47,899 nucleotides of DNA from an uncultured Alphaproteobacteria bacterium (GCA_943788635.1 CALSRA010000008.1:1-47899), one strand, 5' to 3'; shown: positions 7,372-16,872, numbered from the stretch's first letter. Program-made: numbers and translations. Notes: a model not told the origin generated them from the sequence alone.

Positions 7372-8574
7372 TCAGACAACGTTACGGTTGTGCATATCAG
7401 CAATTTCTTCAGCGCTGTAACCAAGGTCGGCCAGCACATTGTCGGTATGTTCGCCACGTTCCGGCGGTGCGGTGGCGATTTTACTGGGCGTGCGGCTCAG
7501 CCGGATTGCCTGCGACACCAGCTCGATATCGCCGCCGATTGCCGGTGAATTGACGGCCTGCGCCATGCCAAGATGCTGGACCTGCGGATCGGCGAAGACC
7601 TGGTCGATGGAATTGATTTCGCCAGCCGGAACACCGGCTTCGTTGAAGATTGCGATCCATTCGTCACCGGTCTTGTGCTGCGTGCGCTCATTGATGGCAG
7701 CGTTCAGCGCGTCCCGGTTCTGCGATCGCAGCTCACCGGTTGAAAATTCCGGTACGACATTCAGGTCCGGATCGCCCATCGTGACGCAGAACCGTTCCCA
7801 GATGACCTGTCCGGCGACCGCGATATTGATATGTCCGTCCGATGTCTTGAATACCCCGGTGGGTATACTGGTGGGGTGATTGTTGCCGGCCTGTTGCGGA
7901 ACGTCCTGGTTCATCAGCCAGCGCGCGGCCTGGAAATCCAGCATGAATATCTGCGCGGCCAGCAGCGAGGTATCGACCCATTGCCCCTCGCCGGACTTTT
8001 CACGCTCCAGCAGCGCGATCATGATGCCCTGTGAACACAGCAACCCGGCGCAAAGATCGGCAATCGGAATGCCGACCCGCATTGGCCCTTCGCCCGGCGC
8101 GCCGGTGATCGACATCAGCCCGCCCATGCCCTGGGCGATCTGGTCGAAGCCCGGACGGCCGACATAGGGCCCGTCCTGGCCGAAGCCGGAAATGCTGCCC
8201 AGAATGATGCGCGGATTGATCGCCTTCAGCGATTCGTAATCGATACCGAGCCTGTTCTTCACGTCCGGCCGGTAGTTTTCGACCACCACGTCGGCGCCTT
8301 CGCGACCAGTTTCTTGAACACCGCGAGCCCGTCCGGGTCTTTCAGGTTCAGCGTCACGCTGCGCTTGTTGCGGTGCAGGTTCTGGAAATCGGGCCCATGG
8401 CCGCTTGCCGCCCAGGGCGCCCTCGCCGCCTTCCAGCGCTTCGGGCATTTCCACCTTGATGACATCCGCGCCCCAGTCGGCAAGCTGCCGGACACAGGTC
8501 GGCCCGGACCGCACGCGGGTCAGGTCAAGGACGGTATAGCCCGTCAGGGCGGAGGAAGCTGCTGTTTGCGGCAT
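7372..8574 (-). CDS. Class III CoA-transferase (CaiB/BaiF/Frc family)
   Basis: Family III CoA-transferases move CoA between carboxylic acids through an aspartyl-CoA intermediate. The sequence shows the opening LTGYTVLDLTRVRSGPTC, DVIKVEMPE, the candidate nucleophile Asp in PGFDQIAQGMGGLMSITG, and the GVPAGEINSIDQVFADPQV segment. About 32 residues near positions 60-90 are read in the wrong frame. The other frame gives the expected HGPDFQNLHRNKRSVTLNL, so one extra base near 8400 and one missing base near 8295 compensate each other. With these corrected the protein is a normal 400-residue enzyme. The gene heads a two-gene operon with the crotonase and is divergent from the amidase. Start ATG 8574 behind acggga. 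Confidence 0.88.
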   Translation of the reverse strand: MPQTAASSALTGYTVLDLTRVRSGPTCVRQLADWGADVIKVEMPEALEGGEGALGGKRPWARFPEPAPQQAQRDAEPERPGRARGVQETGREGADVVVENYRPDVKNRLGIDYESLKAINPRIILGSISGFGQDGPYVGRPGFDQIAQGMGGLMSITGAPGEGPMRVGIPIADLCAGLLCSQGIMIALLEREKSGEGQWVDTSLLAAQIFMLDFQAARWLMNQDVPQQAGNNHPTSIPTGVFKTSDGHINIAVAGQVIWERFCVTMGDPDLNVVPEFSTGELRSQNRDALNAAINERTQHKTGDEWIAIFNEAGVPAGEINSIDQVFADPQVQHLGMAQAVNSPAIGGDIELVSQAIRLSRTPSKIATAPPERGEHTDNVLADLGYSAEEIADMHNRNVV

Positions 8575-8695
8575 TATCGATTTCCCGTTCGTTTTGGGGA
8601 TTCATGTCTGGCCAACAGAACCTGTCGCGGCCATGATGAAAAGAAGTAACGTTTGCAGGTGCTATTGACCTTTTTTGGAGCGGGGCTGTCAACCA

Positions 8696-9994
8696 ATGGA
8701 AACACCGAATTCACTAACAGCAACAGAGGCCGCGAAGCGAATTGAAGCGGGCACGCTGACATCCGAGGCGCTGGTTGCGAGTTGTATCGAGCGGATCGAC
8801 GCCCGCGAAGACGTCGTCGGCGCGTGGAAAGCCTTTGACCGCGACCTGGCGCTGAAACAGGCGCGGGCCCGGGATGCCGGTCCCCGGCGCGGGCCAATCC
8901 AGGGCATTCCCTTTGGCGTGAAGGACATTATCGATACGATGGACCTGCCGACCGGTTATGGTTCGCCGATCTATGAAGGCCACCAGCCGGCCGCCAATGC
9001 ACCCTGCGTCCAGATCAGTCTGGATTCCGGCGGTGTGTTGATGGGCAAGACGGTCTCCACCGAATTTGCCAGCCGCCATCCCGGCAAGACCACCAATCCG
9101 CATAACCCGGGGCATACACCCGGCGGCTCGTCCAGCGGTTCGGGCGCTGCAGTGGCGGATATGATGGTGCCGCTCGCTGTCGGCACGCAAACAGGGGGAT
9201 CGGTGATACGGCCCGCCGCCTATTGCGGCTGCGTCGGCTACAAGCCCAGTTACGGGCTGATCGCCGGCTACGGGGTGAAGGAAAACACCCGCAGCTTCGA
9301 CACGATTGGCCTCTATGCCCGTGACCTCGACGATATCGCGCTGTTTCGCGCCGGCATTCTGGGCCTGCCGCATGAACCGCTTGCCGGAGCGTCCTTGCAC
9401 GGGCTGCGGGTTGGTTTATGCCGCACGATGATGTGGGATCGTGCCAGCGCCGCGACGCAGGAGCGGCTGGAAAGCACGGCCGCTGCGCTGGCGAAAGCCG
9501 GCGCGCAGGTCACGGATTTCCCCCTGGAAGGCCCCTTTGCCGGATTCGAGGAGGCCGGCAAGACCGTGTCAGGTTTCGAATTCACGCGCGCGCTGGCCTA
9601 TGAGCGTGCCCATCACCTGGACAAGATGAGCGAGGCCATCCGGACCATCGTGATCGAGCCGGGTGTTTTGGTGACCTTTGCGGAATACCAGCGGGCGCTG
9701 GCGACCCTTGCCGCCTGTCGCGCCTGGCTCACCGACGCAATGGCCGATTTCGACCTGCTTCTCACGCCCAGTGCCCCGGACGAGGCGCCCGAAGGCCTGT
9801 CCCATACCGGCGATGCCTGTTTCAACATTCTGGCGACCTGGACCTATTCCCCGGCAGTGACCCTGCCCGTCCACACCGGCCCGAAGGGGCTGCCGATCGG
9901 GATGCAGCTCGTCGGTCGCCGTGGTGGCGACATGAGCTTGCTTGCCATGGCAAAGGCGGCATTTCCGGTTCTGGCGGAAAACGGGATGAAATAA
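8696..9994 (+). CDS. Amidase signature family hydrolase
   Basis: A 432-residue amidase of the Ser-cisSer-Lys type, hydrolysing a carboxamide. Visible residues are Lys76 in GIPFGVKDIID, the cis-Ser about 145 in HTPGGSSSGSGAAVA, and nucleophile Ser169 in GTQTGGSVIRPAAYCG. The C-terminus PIGMQLVGRRGGD is typical. It is not clustered with gatB or gatC, so a catabolic amidase is more likely than tRNA amidotransferase. The frame is open to a TTG at 8675, but ATG 8696 matches the family start. It is divergent from the CoA-transferase gene, with a 121-base shared promoter region. Substrate unknown. Confidence 0.88.
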   Translation: METPNSLTATEAAKRIEAGTLTSEALVASCIERIDAREDVVGAWKAFDRDLALKQARARDAGPRRGPIQGIPFGVKDIIDTMDLPTGYGSPIYEGHQPAANAPCVQISLDSGGVLMGKTVSTEFASRHPGKTTNPHNPGHTPGGSSSGSGAAVADMMVPLAVGTQTGGSVIRPAAYCGCVGYKPSYGLIAGYGVKENTRSFDTIGLYARDLDDIALFRAGILGLPHEPLAGASLHGLRVGLCRTMMWDRASAATQERLESTAAALAKAGAQVTDFPLEGPFAGFEEAGKTVSGFEFTRALAYERAHHLDKMSEAIRTIVIEPGVLVTFAEYQRALATLAACRAWLTDAMADFDLLLTPSAPDEAPEGLSHTGDACFNILATWTYSPAVTLPVHTGPKGLPIGMQLVGRRGGDMSLLAMAKAAFPVLAENGMK

Positions 9995-10004
9995 AGGGAC
10001 AGTA

Positions 10005-10385
10005 TCAGTCGAACAGGTGTTTTTTCTCTGAATCCGGCACCAGTTCGCTGGTACTTTCATTGTCGGGGTCAAATTCGACCGGCGTGCCAAACGCCAGGTT
10101 ATGGGGCAGCTTGTCCAGTCGCCGGCTGGTTTTTTCCATCTCATCCTGCATGTTGGCCAGATTGACCTCCAGCATCATGATCTTCTCGTGGTTATTGTCG
10201 ATCTGATCGTCCTGCTTGCCGGCGCGTTTCAGAACCTGCCGGACCTTATGGTTAATTTCGGCGAGGTCCCGGTGCACGACCTCCAGAACCTGCTGCTTGG
10301 CGGCCTTGATCTGGGTCCAGCCGATAAGGGCGAGAACTACAAGCCCCGCCATATTGACGAGGATCAGGGTATCGCTGAAATCCAT
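10005..10385 (-). CDS. Hypothetical membrane-anchored coiled-coil protein
   Basis: A 126-residue protein with one N-terminal membrane segment (about residues 6-25, LILVNMAGLVVLALIGW). A long charged coiled coil (about 28-95) and an acidic tail ending DSEKKHLFD follow. The layout resembles small membrane-tethered scaffold or DUF-type proteins. I do not recognise the family. It converges on the amidase gene with only 10 bases between them. Confidence 0.65.
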   Translation of the reverse strand: MDFSDTLILVNMAGLVVLALIGWTQIKAAKQQVLEVVHRDLAEINHKVRQVLKRAGKQDDQIDNNHEKIMMLEVNLANMQDEMEKTSRRLDKLPHNLAFGTPVEFDPDNESTSELVPDSEKKHLFD

Positions 10386-10511
10386 GGCCGTTCATCCGTT
10401 TCGCTCGCTATCACGCGGCAATATAGCACGAAAACGACGGGCGGGTATCTGCCATAACGGGGCGATGTATTCAGTAGGAATGTTGTTAAGTTAAGTATTC
10501 TGTCCCCTTAT

Positions 10512-10814
10512 TTATGAGGGTGCCGCTGTCTGCATGACTTCGATGATGTTGCCCCAGGGATCCTGTGTATAGGTTGAAGCCGTGCCGTCCCTGTGCAGGT
10601 TTAGGGCGCCATATTGCGCGGCGTTGTCGCTGACCACCGCGATATGCGCCGGGTGTTGCTCCGGCAATACAAGGGCCATATCGACATTGTCGAAGCGCAG
10701 CATGGCCCAGCTTTGATCCTGATGGGCCACTTCGACATCAAACCGTTGCGTATACCAGGCGACGGCGTCGCCGATATCCGTGACCGTCAGGGCGATATGA
10801 TGCAGATTTTCCAT
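10512..10814 (-). CDS. VOC/glyoxalase-fold protein
   Basis: A 100-residue single vicinal-oxygen-chelate unit of the glyoxalase/dioxygenase superfamily. It opens with MENLHHIALTVTDIGDAVAWY (candidate metal His at 6) and ends DPWGNIIEVMQ with the candidate metal Glu. HIAVVSDNAAQYGAL lies between. The ribosome site aaaggg sits just before ATG 10814. Single-unit VOC proteins dimerise; the substrate cannot be told. It stands alone on the minus strand between hypothetical genes. Confidence 0.82.
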   Translation of the reverse strand: MENLHHIALTVTDIGDAVAWYTQRFDVEVAHQDQSWAMLRFDNVDMALVLPEQHPAHIAVVSDNAAQYGALNLHRDGTASTYTQDPWGNIIEVMQTAAPS

Positions 10815-10898
10815 TGGTCCCTTTCACCGTTTCGCCCGCAGGCTCCCTTCCCCGGCTCCGGTGAATGATCCAGCGCCGGTTCTAGCCGTGAGGGGCGC

Positions 10899-11099
10899 TC
10901 AGTTGATCTCGTGTTCGACCTTAGGCGGCACCCAGAGTTCCAGTTCGACGCGCGCCTTGACGTCCTTTGGCGGTTTCGTCCAGCCGATCAATTCATAAAT
11001 GCCCTCGACGGTTTCCCCGTTTTCGGTCACGAGTTCGACATGGATGACGTCGCCACCCTTGTCGATGCTCTGAATACGTCCGCGCGGCGGTGTCGCCAT
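10899..11099 (-). CDS. Hypothetical small beta-rich protein
   Basis: A 66-residue protein (MATPPRGRIQSIDKGGDVIHVELVTENGETVEGIYELIGW...) with no membrane segment, predicted as mostly beta strands. It starts three bases after the stop of the preceding small membrane-protein gene, so the two are translationally linked. No family recognised. Confidence 0.55.
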   Translation of the reverse strand: MATPPRGRIQSIDKGGDVIHVELVTENGETVEGIYELIGWTKPPKDVKARVELELWVPPKVEHEIN

Positions 11100-11102
11100 C
11101 GC

Positions 11103-11402
11103 TTATGCGCCCCAGACGTCGTCATAGCGCGGGGTTCCGTCCTTGAGCGGCTGGTCACGATAGGTGCCCACGGGCGTGCTGCTGGCCCGGCGGAATGTAA
11201 TGCCGGTGATGGCGAAACCAAGCGCCGCCAGAAGGTGACCGATGATCAGTTCGCCGTACCAGAACCACAAGCCGCCCATCGAGCAGAAAATCGCCGTCCA
11301 CATCATGCTGAGGAACATCATCGTCTGAAAACGCTGGGCGGGCGGCAGATGGCGTAGCGGGTTATGGTTCGAATCCATGACGGCGCGATACATTGAAAGC
11401 AT
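11103..11402 (-). CDS. Small two-helix membrane protein, hypothetical
   Basis: A 99-residue protein with two hydrophobic segments (about residues 28-46 and 50-68, the second GELIIGHLLAALGFAITGI) and a polar C-terminal tail ending TPRYDDVWGA. Start ATG 11402 follows a clean aggag. It forms a two-gene unit with the 66-residue protein downstream. No family recognised; an inner-membrane location is likely. Confidence 0.65.
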   Translation of the reverse strand: MLSMYRAVMDSNHNPLRHLPPAQRFQTMMFLSMMWTAIFCSMGGLWFWYGELIIGHLLAALGFAITGITFRRASSTPVGTYRDQPLKDGTPRYDDVWGA

Positions 11403-11551
11403 TTGTTTTCTCCTGAAAGCCGGTGTTTCGATACGAAACGTATCCGTTTCCAGTTCTTACGCGCCGCGCCGGCGACTGGATCACCATTCCCCGGCCGGTC
11501 GGTGGCAACAGGCCGCCGGTTTATCGAAACATTCGTGCTTTCAGGACAGTG

Positions 11552-12502
11552 TCAGACGACCCGGCTGGGCAGGTCCTGCCCCGTCAGCCCCGCGATCAGG
11601 TTTTCAATGGTCCGGGTGACCATACCAATCCGGGTCTTGCGCGTGGCGCTGCCCAGATGCGGGGCGATGACCACATTATCCATCCCCAGCAGCGGGTGGT
11701 CGCGCGGTAATGGCTCCGGATCGGTGACATCCAGCCCGGCCGCCCAGATGCCGCTGTTCTGCAGCGCTTCGACCAGGGCGTCATGATCGACCACGCCGCC
11801 ACGCGCGGCGTTGACCAGTATTGCCGTGGGCTTCATCAGTGTCAGTTCCCGGCGGCCGATCATATGCCGGGTTTCCGGCGTCATCGGCATGTTGAGCGTC
11901 ACGAAATCCGACTGTGCCAGCAAGTCGTCCAGGCTGGCGTAAGTCGCGCCAAGACCGTCCGCGATTGCCGGGATCGGGTTGCGGTTGTGATAGAGGATCT
12001 TCATGTCGAACCCGGCGGCGCGGCGGGCAACCTGTTGTCCGATACCGCCCATGCCGATGATTCCCAGCGTGGCACCAAAGACTTCCTGACCATGCAGGAT
12101 ATTCGCATCGTAATGGATGAAGCCCGGGCTGCGCGCGTAGTGGTCGCCGCGCACAATATTGCGGGCCGCGGCCATCAGCAGCGCAAAGGTCATGTCGGCT
12201 GTGGCGCCGTCCACGAATCCCGGCGTATTGCCAACGGGGATACCGCGCGCCTTCGCATCGTCGAGATTGATATGATCGACGCCGACGCCCTGATTGGCGA
12301 CCACGCGCAGATTTGGCATGGAATCGAGCATGGCACCGTTGATAGCCGGATGCCCGTAGACGAAGAACCCGTCCGCGGATTCAAGCAATGCGGGGTCATT
12401 CGGCCCGTCCTCGTTCCACAGATGGATCTGGCAGTCGACGGCTTCCAGCATCTCCATGATCCACGGGGCCAGTTCAGCATTGGTCAAAATCTGATACGGC
12501 AT
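11552..12502 (-). CDS. D-2-hydroxyacid dehydrogenase (NAD(P)-dependent)
   Basis: A 316-residue member of the D-isomer-specific 2-hydroxyacid dehydrogenase family, interconverting 2-oxo acids (such as glyoxylate or hydroxypyruvate) and D-2-hydroxy acids. It has the Rossmann motif GIIGMGGIGQQVA near residue 150, then catalytic Arg in NAARGGVVD, Glu in DPEPLPRDHPL and His in APHLGSAT. The true start is ATG 12502, preceded by the strong site agggagg; the frame stays open to 12808 without support. It is divergent from a second dehydrogenase of the same family. Exact substrate not determinable. Confidence 0.9.
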   Translation of the reverse strand: MPYQILTNAELAPWIMEMLEAVDCQIHLWNEDGPNDPALLESADGFFVYGHPAINGAMLDSMPNLRVVANQGVGVDHINLDDAKARGIPVGNTPGFVDGATADMTFALLMAAARNIVRGDHYARSPGFIHYDANILHGQEVFGATLGIIGMGGIGQQVARRAAGFDMKILYHNRNPIPAIADGLGATYASLDDLLAQSDFVTLNMPMTPETRHMIGRRELTLMKPTAILVNAARGGVVDHDALVEALQNSGIWAAGLDVTDPEPLPRDHPLLGMDNVVIAPHLGSATRKTRIGMVTRTIENLIAGLTGQDLPSRVV

Positions 12503-12696
12503 GGAAACCTCCCTTTTACGCATTTCTTGATGTGAATTTTCTGTGTCGGACCATACCAGCTTCGGCCCAATGCCGTTCAACCGTAAATTAGGGTCAGGTA
12601 AGTCCCGTCGCATCGATGCGCCGGTTTGCGTCGGCCGGTGTGTGCTTGTATCAAAACCAGCACGCGCAAGGACCCGATATGAACAGGAGCCAGGGG

Positions 12697-13665
12697 ATGA
12701 CCATGAAGCTAGACGACGCCACGATCCATTTCGCCCATTCGGCCTATCAGCTCGCCACCCTGTTCGAGCAGCGCCAGACCGGCATGAAACATTTCCAGAC
12801 CTGGACACCGGACGAAACCCGCGCGCGGATCGGTGACGGGGATATCTTCGTCGCCTCTGGATTCTGGAAGAACGACCTGCTGCCCCTCGCCGGCCGGCTG
12901 CGCTTCATCCAGGTCTGCGCGGCGGGTTATGACCAGTTCGATCAGGACGCAATCCGCGCGCAGGGCGTGCGGCTGGCAAATGCCAGCGGCGTAAACGTCA
13001 ATGCGGTCAGCGACCACGCCATGGCCCTGACCCTGGGACTGACGCGCCAGCTTCATACCGGCCGCGACAACCAGCGCAACGCCCATTGGCGCCCGATGAT
13101 CTCCGACCTGTCGCAGCGTGAGGACGAACTGCCCGGCAAGACCATGCTGATTTTCGGCCTTGGCAAGATCGGCGGCCGGCTGGCGAAGCTGGCCAAGGCT
13201 TTCGATATGCATGTCATCGGGCTGAAGCGGGATACGTCCAGCCCAGTCCTGCATGTTGACGAACTGTACACCTCATCAGCGCTGCGCGACCTGCTGCCGC
13301 GCGCCGATGTGGTCGCCCTCACCTGCCCGCTGACGCCGGAAACCCGCAACGTGATGGACGCGGCCGCCCTGGCGGCGATGAAGCCCTCATCCTTCCTGAT
13401 CAACGTTGCCCGCGGCGGCTGTGTCGACGAGGTCGCGCTGATCGACACCATGCAGCGCCAGGCAATCGCCGGGGCCGGCATCGACGTGACCGCGACCGAA
13501 CCGTTGGCTTCGGACTCCCCGCTCTGGGGCCTCGAAAATGTCCTCCTCACCCCGCACACCGGCGGCGAAACACGGAAATACGAAGACAACGTCATCGATA
13601 TCCTGCTCGAAAATCTCGACCGCCTGTCACGCGGCGCGGACCCGCTGCACAATCAGATAATCTGA
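12697..13665 (+). CDS. D-2-hydroxyacid dehydrogenase
   Basis: Second member of the D-2-hydroxyacid dehydrogenase family in this window. It shows the dinucleotide motif IFGLGKIGGRLA, catalytic Arg in NVARGGCVDE, Glu in TATEPLASDSPLW and His in TPHTGGETR. Several starts are possible (12679, 12697, 12703); 12697 has aggag at proper spacing, giving 322 residues. It lies 170 bases before the TctC gene on the same strand, so the importer may feed it a hydroxy or oxo acid. This is inference from context. Confidence 0.88.
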   Translation: MTMKLDDATIHFAHSAYQLATLFEQRQTGMKHFQTWTPDETRARIGDGDIFVASGFWKNDLLPLAGRLRFIQVCAAGYDQFDQDAIRAQGVRLANASGVNVNAVSDHAMALTLGLTRQLHTGRDNQRNAHWRPMISDLSQREDELPGKTMLIFGLGKIGGRLAKLAKAFDMHVIGLKRDTSSPVLHVDELYTSSALRDLLPRADVVALTCPLTPETRNVMDAAALAAMKPSSFLINVARGGCVDEVALIDTMQRQAIAGAGIDVTATEPLASDSPLWGLENVLLTPHTGGETRKYEDNVIDILLENLDRLSRGADPLHNQII

Positions 13666-13835
13666 GGGCGCGGCCCACACGCTCACAGGACCGGTCCGGC
13701 CCCTCCCAGCATCGTGCCGCCCCCATCGCGAGCCCTCGCCATCGCCGCGAATTGAACCGGCCGGCCTATCCTCGAAAGAGTGTCTGCCGGGCAGGTACCC
13801 TTGATCGCTGTGGCCGGATCGTATCTAGTGATTGG

Positions 13836-14810
13836 ATGGTTCATAAAATTTGTGGGGTGAAACGAGTGAAACTTCCTATTTCCGCCATGTTATTGGCTGC
13901 CATCGTCGTCGCATCTCCCGTACAGGCTGAGTGGCCGGAGAGAGACATCCGGATTGTCGTGCCGTACGGCCCCGGCGGCAGCACCGACAACACAACGCGC
14001 GCTGTCCAGCCTGCACTTGAAGAAATTCTGGGCGTCAATCTCACCATCGAAAACATCGGCGGCGGATCCGGCCTGATCGGTACGGCGAAAGCACTGAAAG
14101 CCAAGCCGGATGGCTACACTTTCTCGATGAACCCGACATCGACAATGGCGAGCATCTTTACGCGGGCCATGCCCTATGACGTGAATGCGGATGTGGAGCC
14201 CGTTGCCCGCATCGCCCGGTCCTGGCTTGCCCTTGCGGTGCACCCGGATCTGCCGATCAAGAATGTAAAAGAATTTGTGGCCTACGCGAAAGCCAACCGC
14301 ATCTCCTATGCCTCAACCGGCGTTGGCGGCATCACGCATATCTATATGGAGCTGTTCGCACAGGCGACCGGGATTGAAATGACCCACGTGCCGTATCGCG
14401 GCAGCAGCAAGGCGCTGAACGCCCTACTTGGCGGTCACGTTCAGGCGCAGATCGATTCCAACCTGCTGCCCCAGTTGCCGACCGGCGGCGTGCGCGGCAT
14501 CGGATACGTCAATAACGAAAAATGGCCCGGCTTTACGCAACTTCCGACGCTGCACGAACAGGGTGTCGATATCCCGCATATGAGCTGGTTCGGTTTCGTG
14601 ACGCGCAAGGGCGTTCCGGCAGAAGCCGTCAACGGCATGGCGGCGGCGCTGGAGAAGGCGCTGGCCCGTGACGATGTGAAGGCACGATTGCTGAAGCTGG
14701 GGCTCTATCCCGGCTATCAGGGCCCCGAAGAATTTGCCGCCCAGATCAAGAAAGATCAGGGCTCGTTCAAGGCGGTTCTGACCAAGCTTGGAGCGATCAA
14801 GGCAAAGTAA
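13836..14810 (+). CDS. TTT family periplasmic solute-binding protein (Bug/TctC)
   Basis: Periplasmic binding component of a tripartite tricarboxylate transporter. After an N-terminal signal peptide (KLPISAMLLAAIVVASPVQA) the mature part begins EWPERDIRIVVPYGPGGSTD, the hallmark of Bug proteins, and continues with IENIGGGSGLIGTAKA and THVPYRGSSKALNALLGGHV. Bug proteins bind carboxylates through two water-mediated loops. ATG 13836 has no clear ribosome site; GTG 13866 (gggg upstream) would give a classic 20-residue signal peptide and may be the real start. It is first in tctC-tctB-tctA. The ligand is unknown; neighbouring hydroxyacid dehydrogenases suggest an organic acid. Confidence 0.9.
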   Translation: MVHKICGVKRVKLPISAMLLAAIVVASPVQAEWPERDIRIVVPYGPGGSTDNTTRAVQPALEEILGVNLTIENIGGGSGLIGTAKALKAKPDGYTFSMNPTSTMASIFTRAMPYDVNADVEPVARIARSWLALAVHPDLPIKNVKEFVAYAKANRISYASTGVGGITHIYMELFAQATGIEMTHVPYRGSSKALNALLGGHVQAQIDSNLLPQLPTGGVRGIGYVNNEKWPGFTQLPTLHEQGVDIPHMSWFGFVTRKGVPAEAVNGMAAALEKALARDDVKARLLKLGLYPGYQGPEEFAAQIKKDQGSFKAVLTKLGAIKAK

Positions 14811-14894
14811 GTTGCATGTGTGCAGGGCGGGAGGGCGCAACACAATGCTCTCCCGCCGTCATGCGCGCGTCTTGCTGAGCATGCGAGGACTGTC

Positions 14895-15365
14895 ATGATC
14901 GGTACCAGATTGATCGCCATGTCCGGGGGGCTGAGCGCATTCTTCCTCGGTTTGGCATTGTTGGTGTATGTCATTCCGAATTTCGTGCCGGAACCCAGCT
15001 ATTCCATGGGCGATGCGCCCGGACCGCAGGCATTCCCGCGTGTCCTGGCCTGGGGCTTTCTTATTCTGGGCGGCATGGATGCGATTGCGGTCTGGTTGTC
15101 CTGCGAAGCGACGACCTGGCACAAACCTGAAGCCCTTGGTCGATTGGCGCTGGTTTCGGCGATCCTGCTGGCCGCGCTGCTGGCGACGCCGTATTTCGGC
15201 ATGGTCCCGGTCGGTATTGCGATGATGATCACCGTGACCACCCTGGCATCCGGACAACGGCTTGTCCCCAGCCTGCTGACCGCCGTGCTGTTCGCGGGCG
15301 CTATCTATTTCATCTTCGTCGTGGTGGCAGGAATTCCGCTGCCCATGGGCGAGCTTTGGGACTGA
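14895..15365 (+). CDS. tctB: TTT family small membrane subunit (TctB)
   Basis: The 156-residue small membrane subunit of the TTT importer. Four hydrophobic segments are visible: about residues 12-30, 50-70, 83-103 and 125-145. PSYSMGDAPGPQAFPRVLAWG after the first helix is typical of TctB. Start ATG 14895 is supported by gcgagga. It lies between tctC and tctA, only four bases before the latter. It partners TctA in the inner membrane. Confidence 0.88.
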   Translation: MIGTRLIAMSGGLSAFFLGLALLVYVIPNFVPEPSYSMGDAPGPQAFPRVLAWGFLILGGMDAIAVWLSCEATTWHKPEALGRLALVSAILLAALLATPYFGMVPVGIAMMITVTTLASGQRLVPSLLTAVLFAGAIYFIFVVVAGIPLPMGELWD

Positions 15366-15369
15366 CCTG

Positions 15370-16872
15370 ATGGATCATATCGCCCTCGTCCTGGAGCACC
15401 TTTCAAAAATAGAACTGCTCATCCTGCTGCCGCTCGCCGTCCTGGGCGGCATGGTCATTGGCGCCATCCCGGGGCTGACCTCCACCATGGCGGTGGGGGT
15501 GCTGCTGCCGTTCACCCTTTTCCTCGACCCGCTGACCGGTGTTCTGATCCTGGTGGGCATTGGCAAGGGATCGCTCTTCGGCGGCTCCATTTCCGCCATC
15601 CTGATGAATGTGCCCGGCACGCCGGCCGCGGCCTGCACCGTGATCGACGGCTATCCGCTGGCGCAAAAGGGACAGGCCGGCCGGGCGATCGAGACGGCGC
15701 TCTGGGCGTCCTTCATCGGCGACCTGATGTCGGTTGTGGCGCTTGTGCTGCTGGCCGGCTGGCTGGCGAGTTTCGGCCAGAAATTCGGCCCGAAAGAATT
15801 TTTCGCGCTCATCCTGCTGTCGCTGACCGTGATTGCCGCTCTCTCGCAATCCGGCCTGTTACGCGGTATCTGCGGCGGCATGCTGGGCCTGCTGCTGGGC
15901 ACGGTCGGTCTCGACCTGGTGAACGCGACGCCGCGCTTCGTCTTCGGGTCTGACAATCTGGCGGAGGGCATTCCGTTCCTGCCGCTCCTGATCGGTCTGT
16001 TCGCACTGCCGGACATCATTGAACACTATATGTCGAAGGCGCGTGATCTGAAGCCCCATGTGATCGACAAAACGCGCTATACCCGGGCGGATTTCCGCAA
16101 GACGCTGCCGACGATCCTGAAAGGCTCGGCCATCGGCATTACGATGGGGGCGATCCCGGGCATCGGTGCGACCGCCTCGACCTTCATTTCCTATGCCGAG
16201 GCGAAGCGCAGCTCACCCGACAGGGCCGAATTCGGGAAAGGCGCCCTGTCCGGCGTGGCGGCGGCGGAAAGCGCCAATTCCGGCACCAAGGCGGCGACCC
16301 TGATACCCTTGCTGGCTTTGGGCGTGCCTGGCGATGTGATCACCGCCATTCTGCTGGGCGCATTTTATTTCCACGGGCTGACACCGGGGCCGCTGCTGTT
16401 TCAGCAAAACCTGCCCTTTATCCATGCTCTCTATATCGCGCTGTTCGTATCGGGTTTTTGCATTCTGATCTTCGGCTATGCCCTGAAACGCTGGATGACC
16501 CTGATCGCGTCGGTCCCGCGTGACCTGCTGTATCCGCCGATTGTCTTCCTGACGATTATCGGGGCCTACGCGCTGTCGAACACGATGTTCGCGGTCTACA
16601 CGATGTTTGCCTTCGGGGTGATGGGCATCCTCCTGCGGCGGCTGCGCATCCCGGCGCCGACGGTGTTGATCGGCTTTGTCCTGTCCGAGCTGCTGGAAGA
16701 CAGCCTGCGCCAGGCGCTGCTGATATCGCGGGGCGATGTCGCCGACCTGTTCCAGAGCCCGCTGGCGCTGGGCCTGCATGCGGCCACGGTTATCGTGGTC
16801 ACAACGGTTGCCTACCGCGCCATTCGCCGCTCGCGTTTCGGCAAGGTCGGATCCGCCGAAGCCCAGGAATAG
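15370..16872 (+). CDS. tctA: TTT family large permease (TctA)
   Basis: The 500-residue large permease subunit. It shows the two conserved halves of the family: GAIPGLTSTMAVGVLLPFTL near residue 30, with GSISAILMNVPGTPAAACT, and the repeat GAIPGIGATASTFISYAEAK near 260, with ESANSGTKAATLIPLLALG. About 11-12 membrane segments are expected. It couples carboxylate uptake to an ion gradient and needs TctC and TctB, encoded directly upstream. No terminator is obvious after the stop. Confidence 0.93.
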   Translation: MDHIALVLEHLSKIELLILLPLAVLGGMVIGAIPGLTSTMAVGVLLPFTLFLDPLTGVLILVGIGKGSLFGGSISAILMNVPGTPAAACTVIDGYPLAQKGQAGRAIETALWASFIGDLMSVVALVLLAGWLASFGQKFGPKEFFALILLSLTVIAALSQSGLLRGICGGMLGLLLGTVGLDLVNATPRFVFGSDNLAEGIPFLPLLIGLFALPDIIEHYMSKARDLKPHVIDKTRYTRADFRKTLPTILKGSAIGITMGAIPGIGATASTFISYAEAKRSSPDRAEFGKGALSGVAAAESANSGTKAATLIPLLALGVPGDVITAILLGAFYFHGLTPGPLLFQQNLPFIHALYIALFVSGFCILIFGYALKRWMTLIASVPRDLLYPPIVFLTIIGAYALSNTMFAVYTMFAFGVMGILLRRLRIPAPTVLIGFVLSELLEDSLRQALLISRGDVADLFQSPLALGLHAATVIVVTTVAYRAIRRSRFGKVGSAEAQE

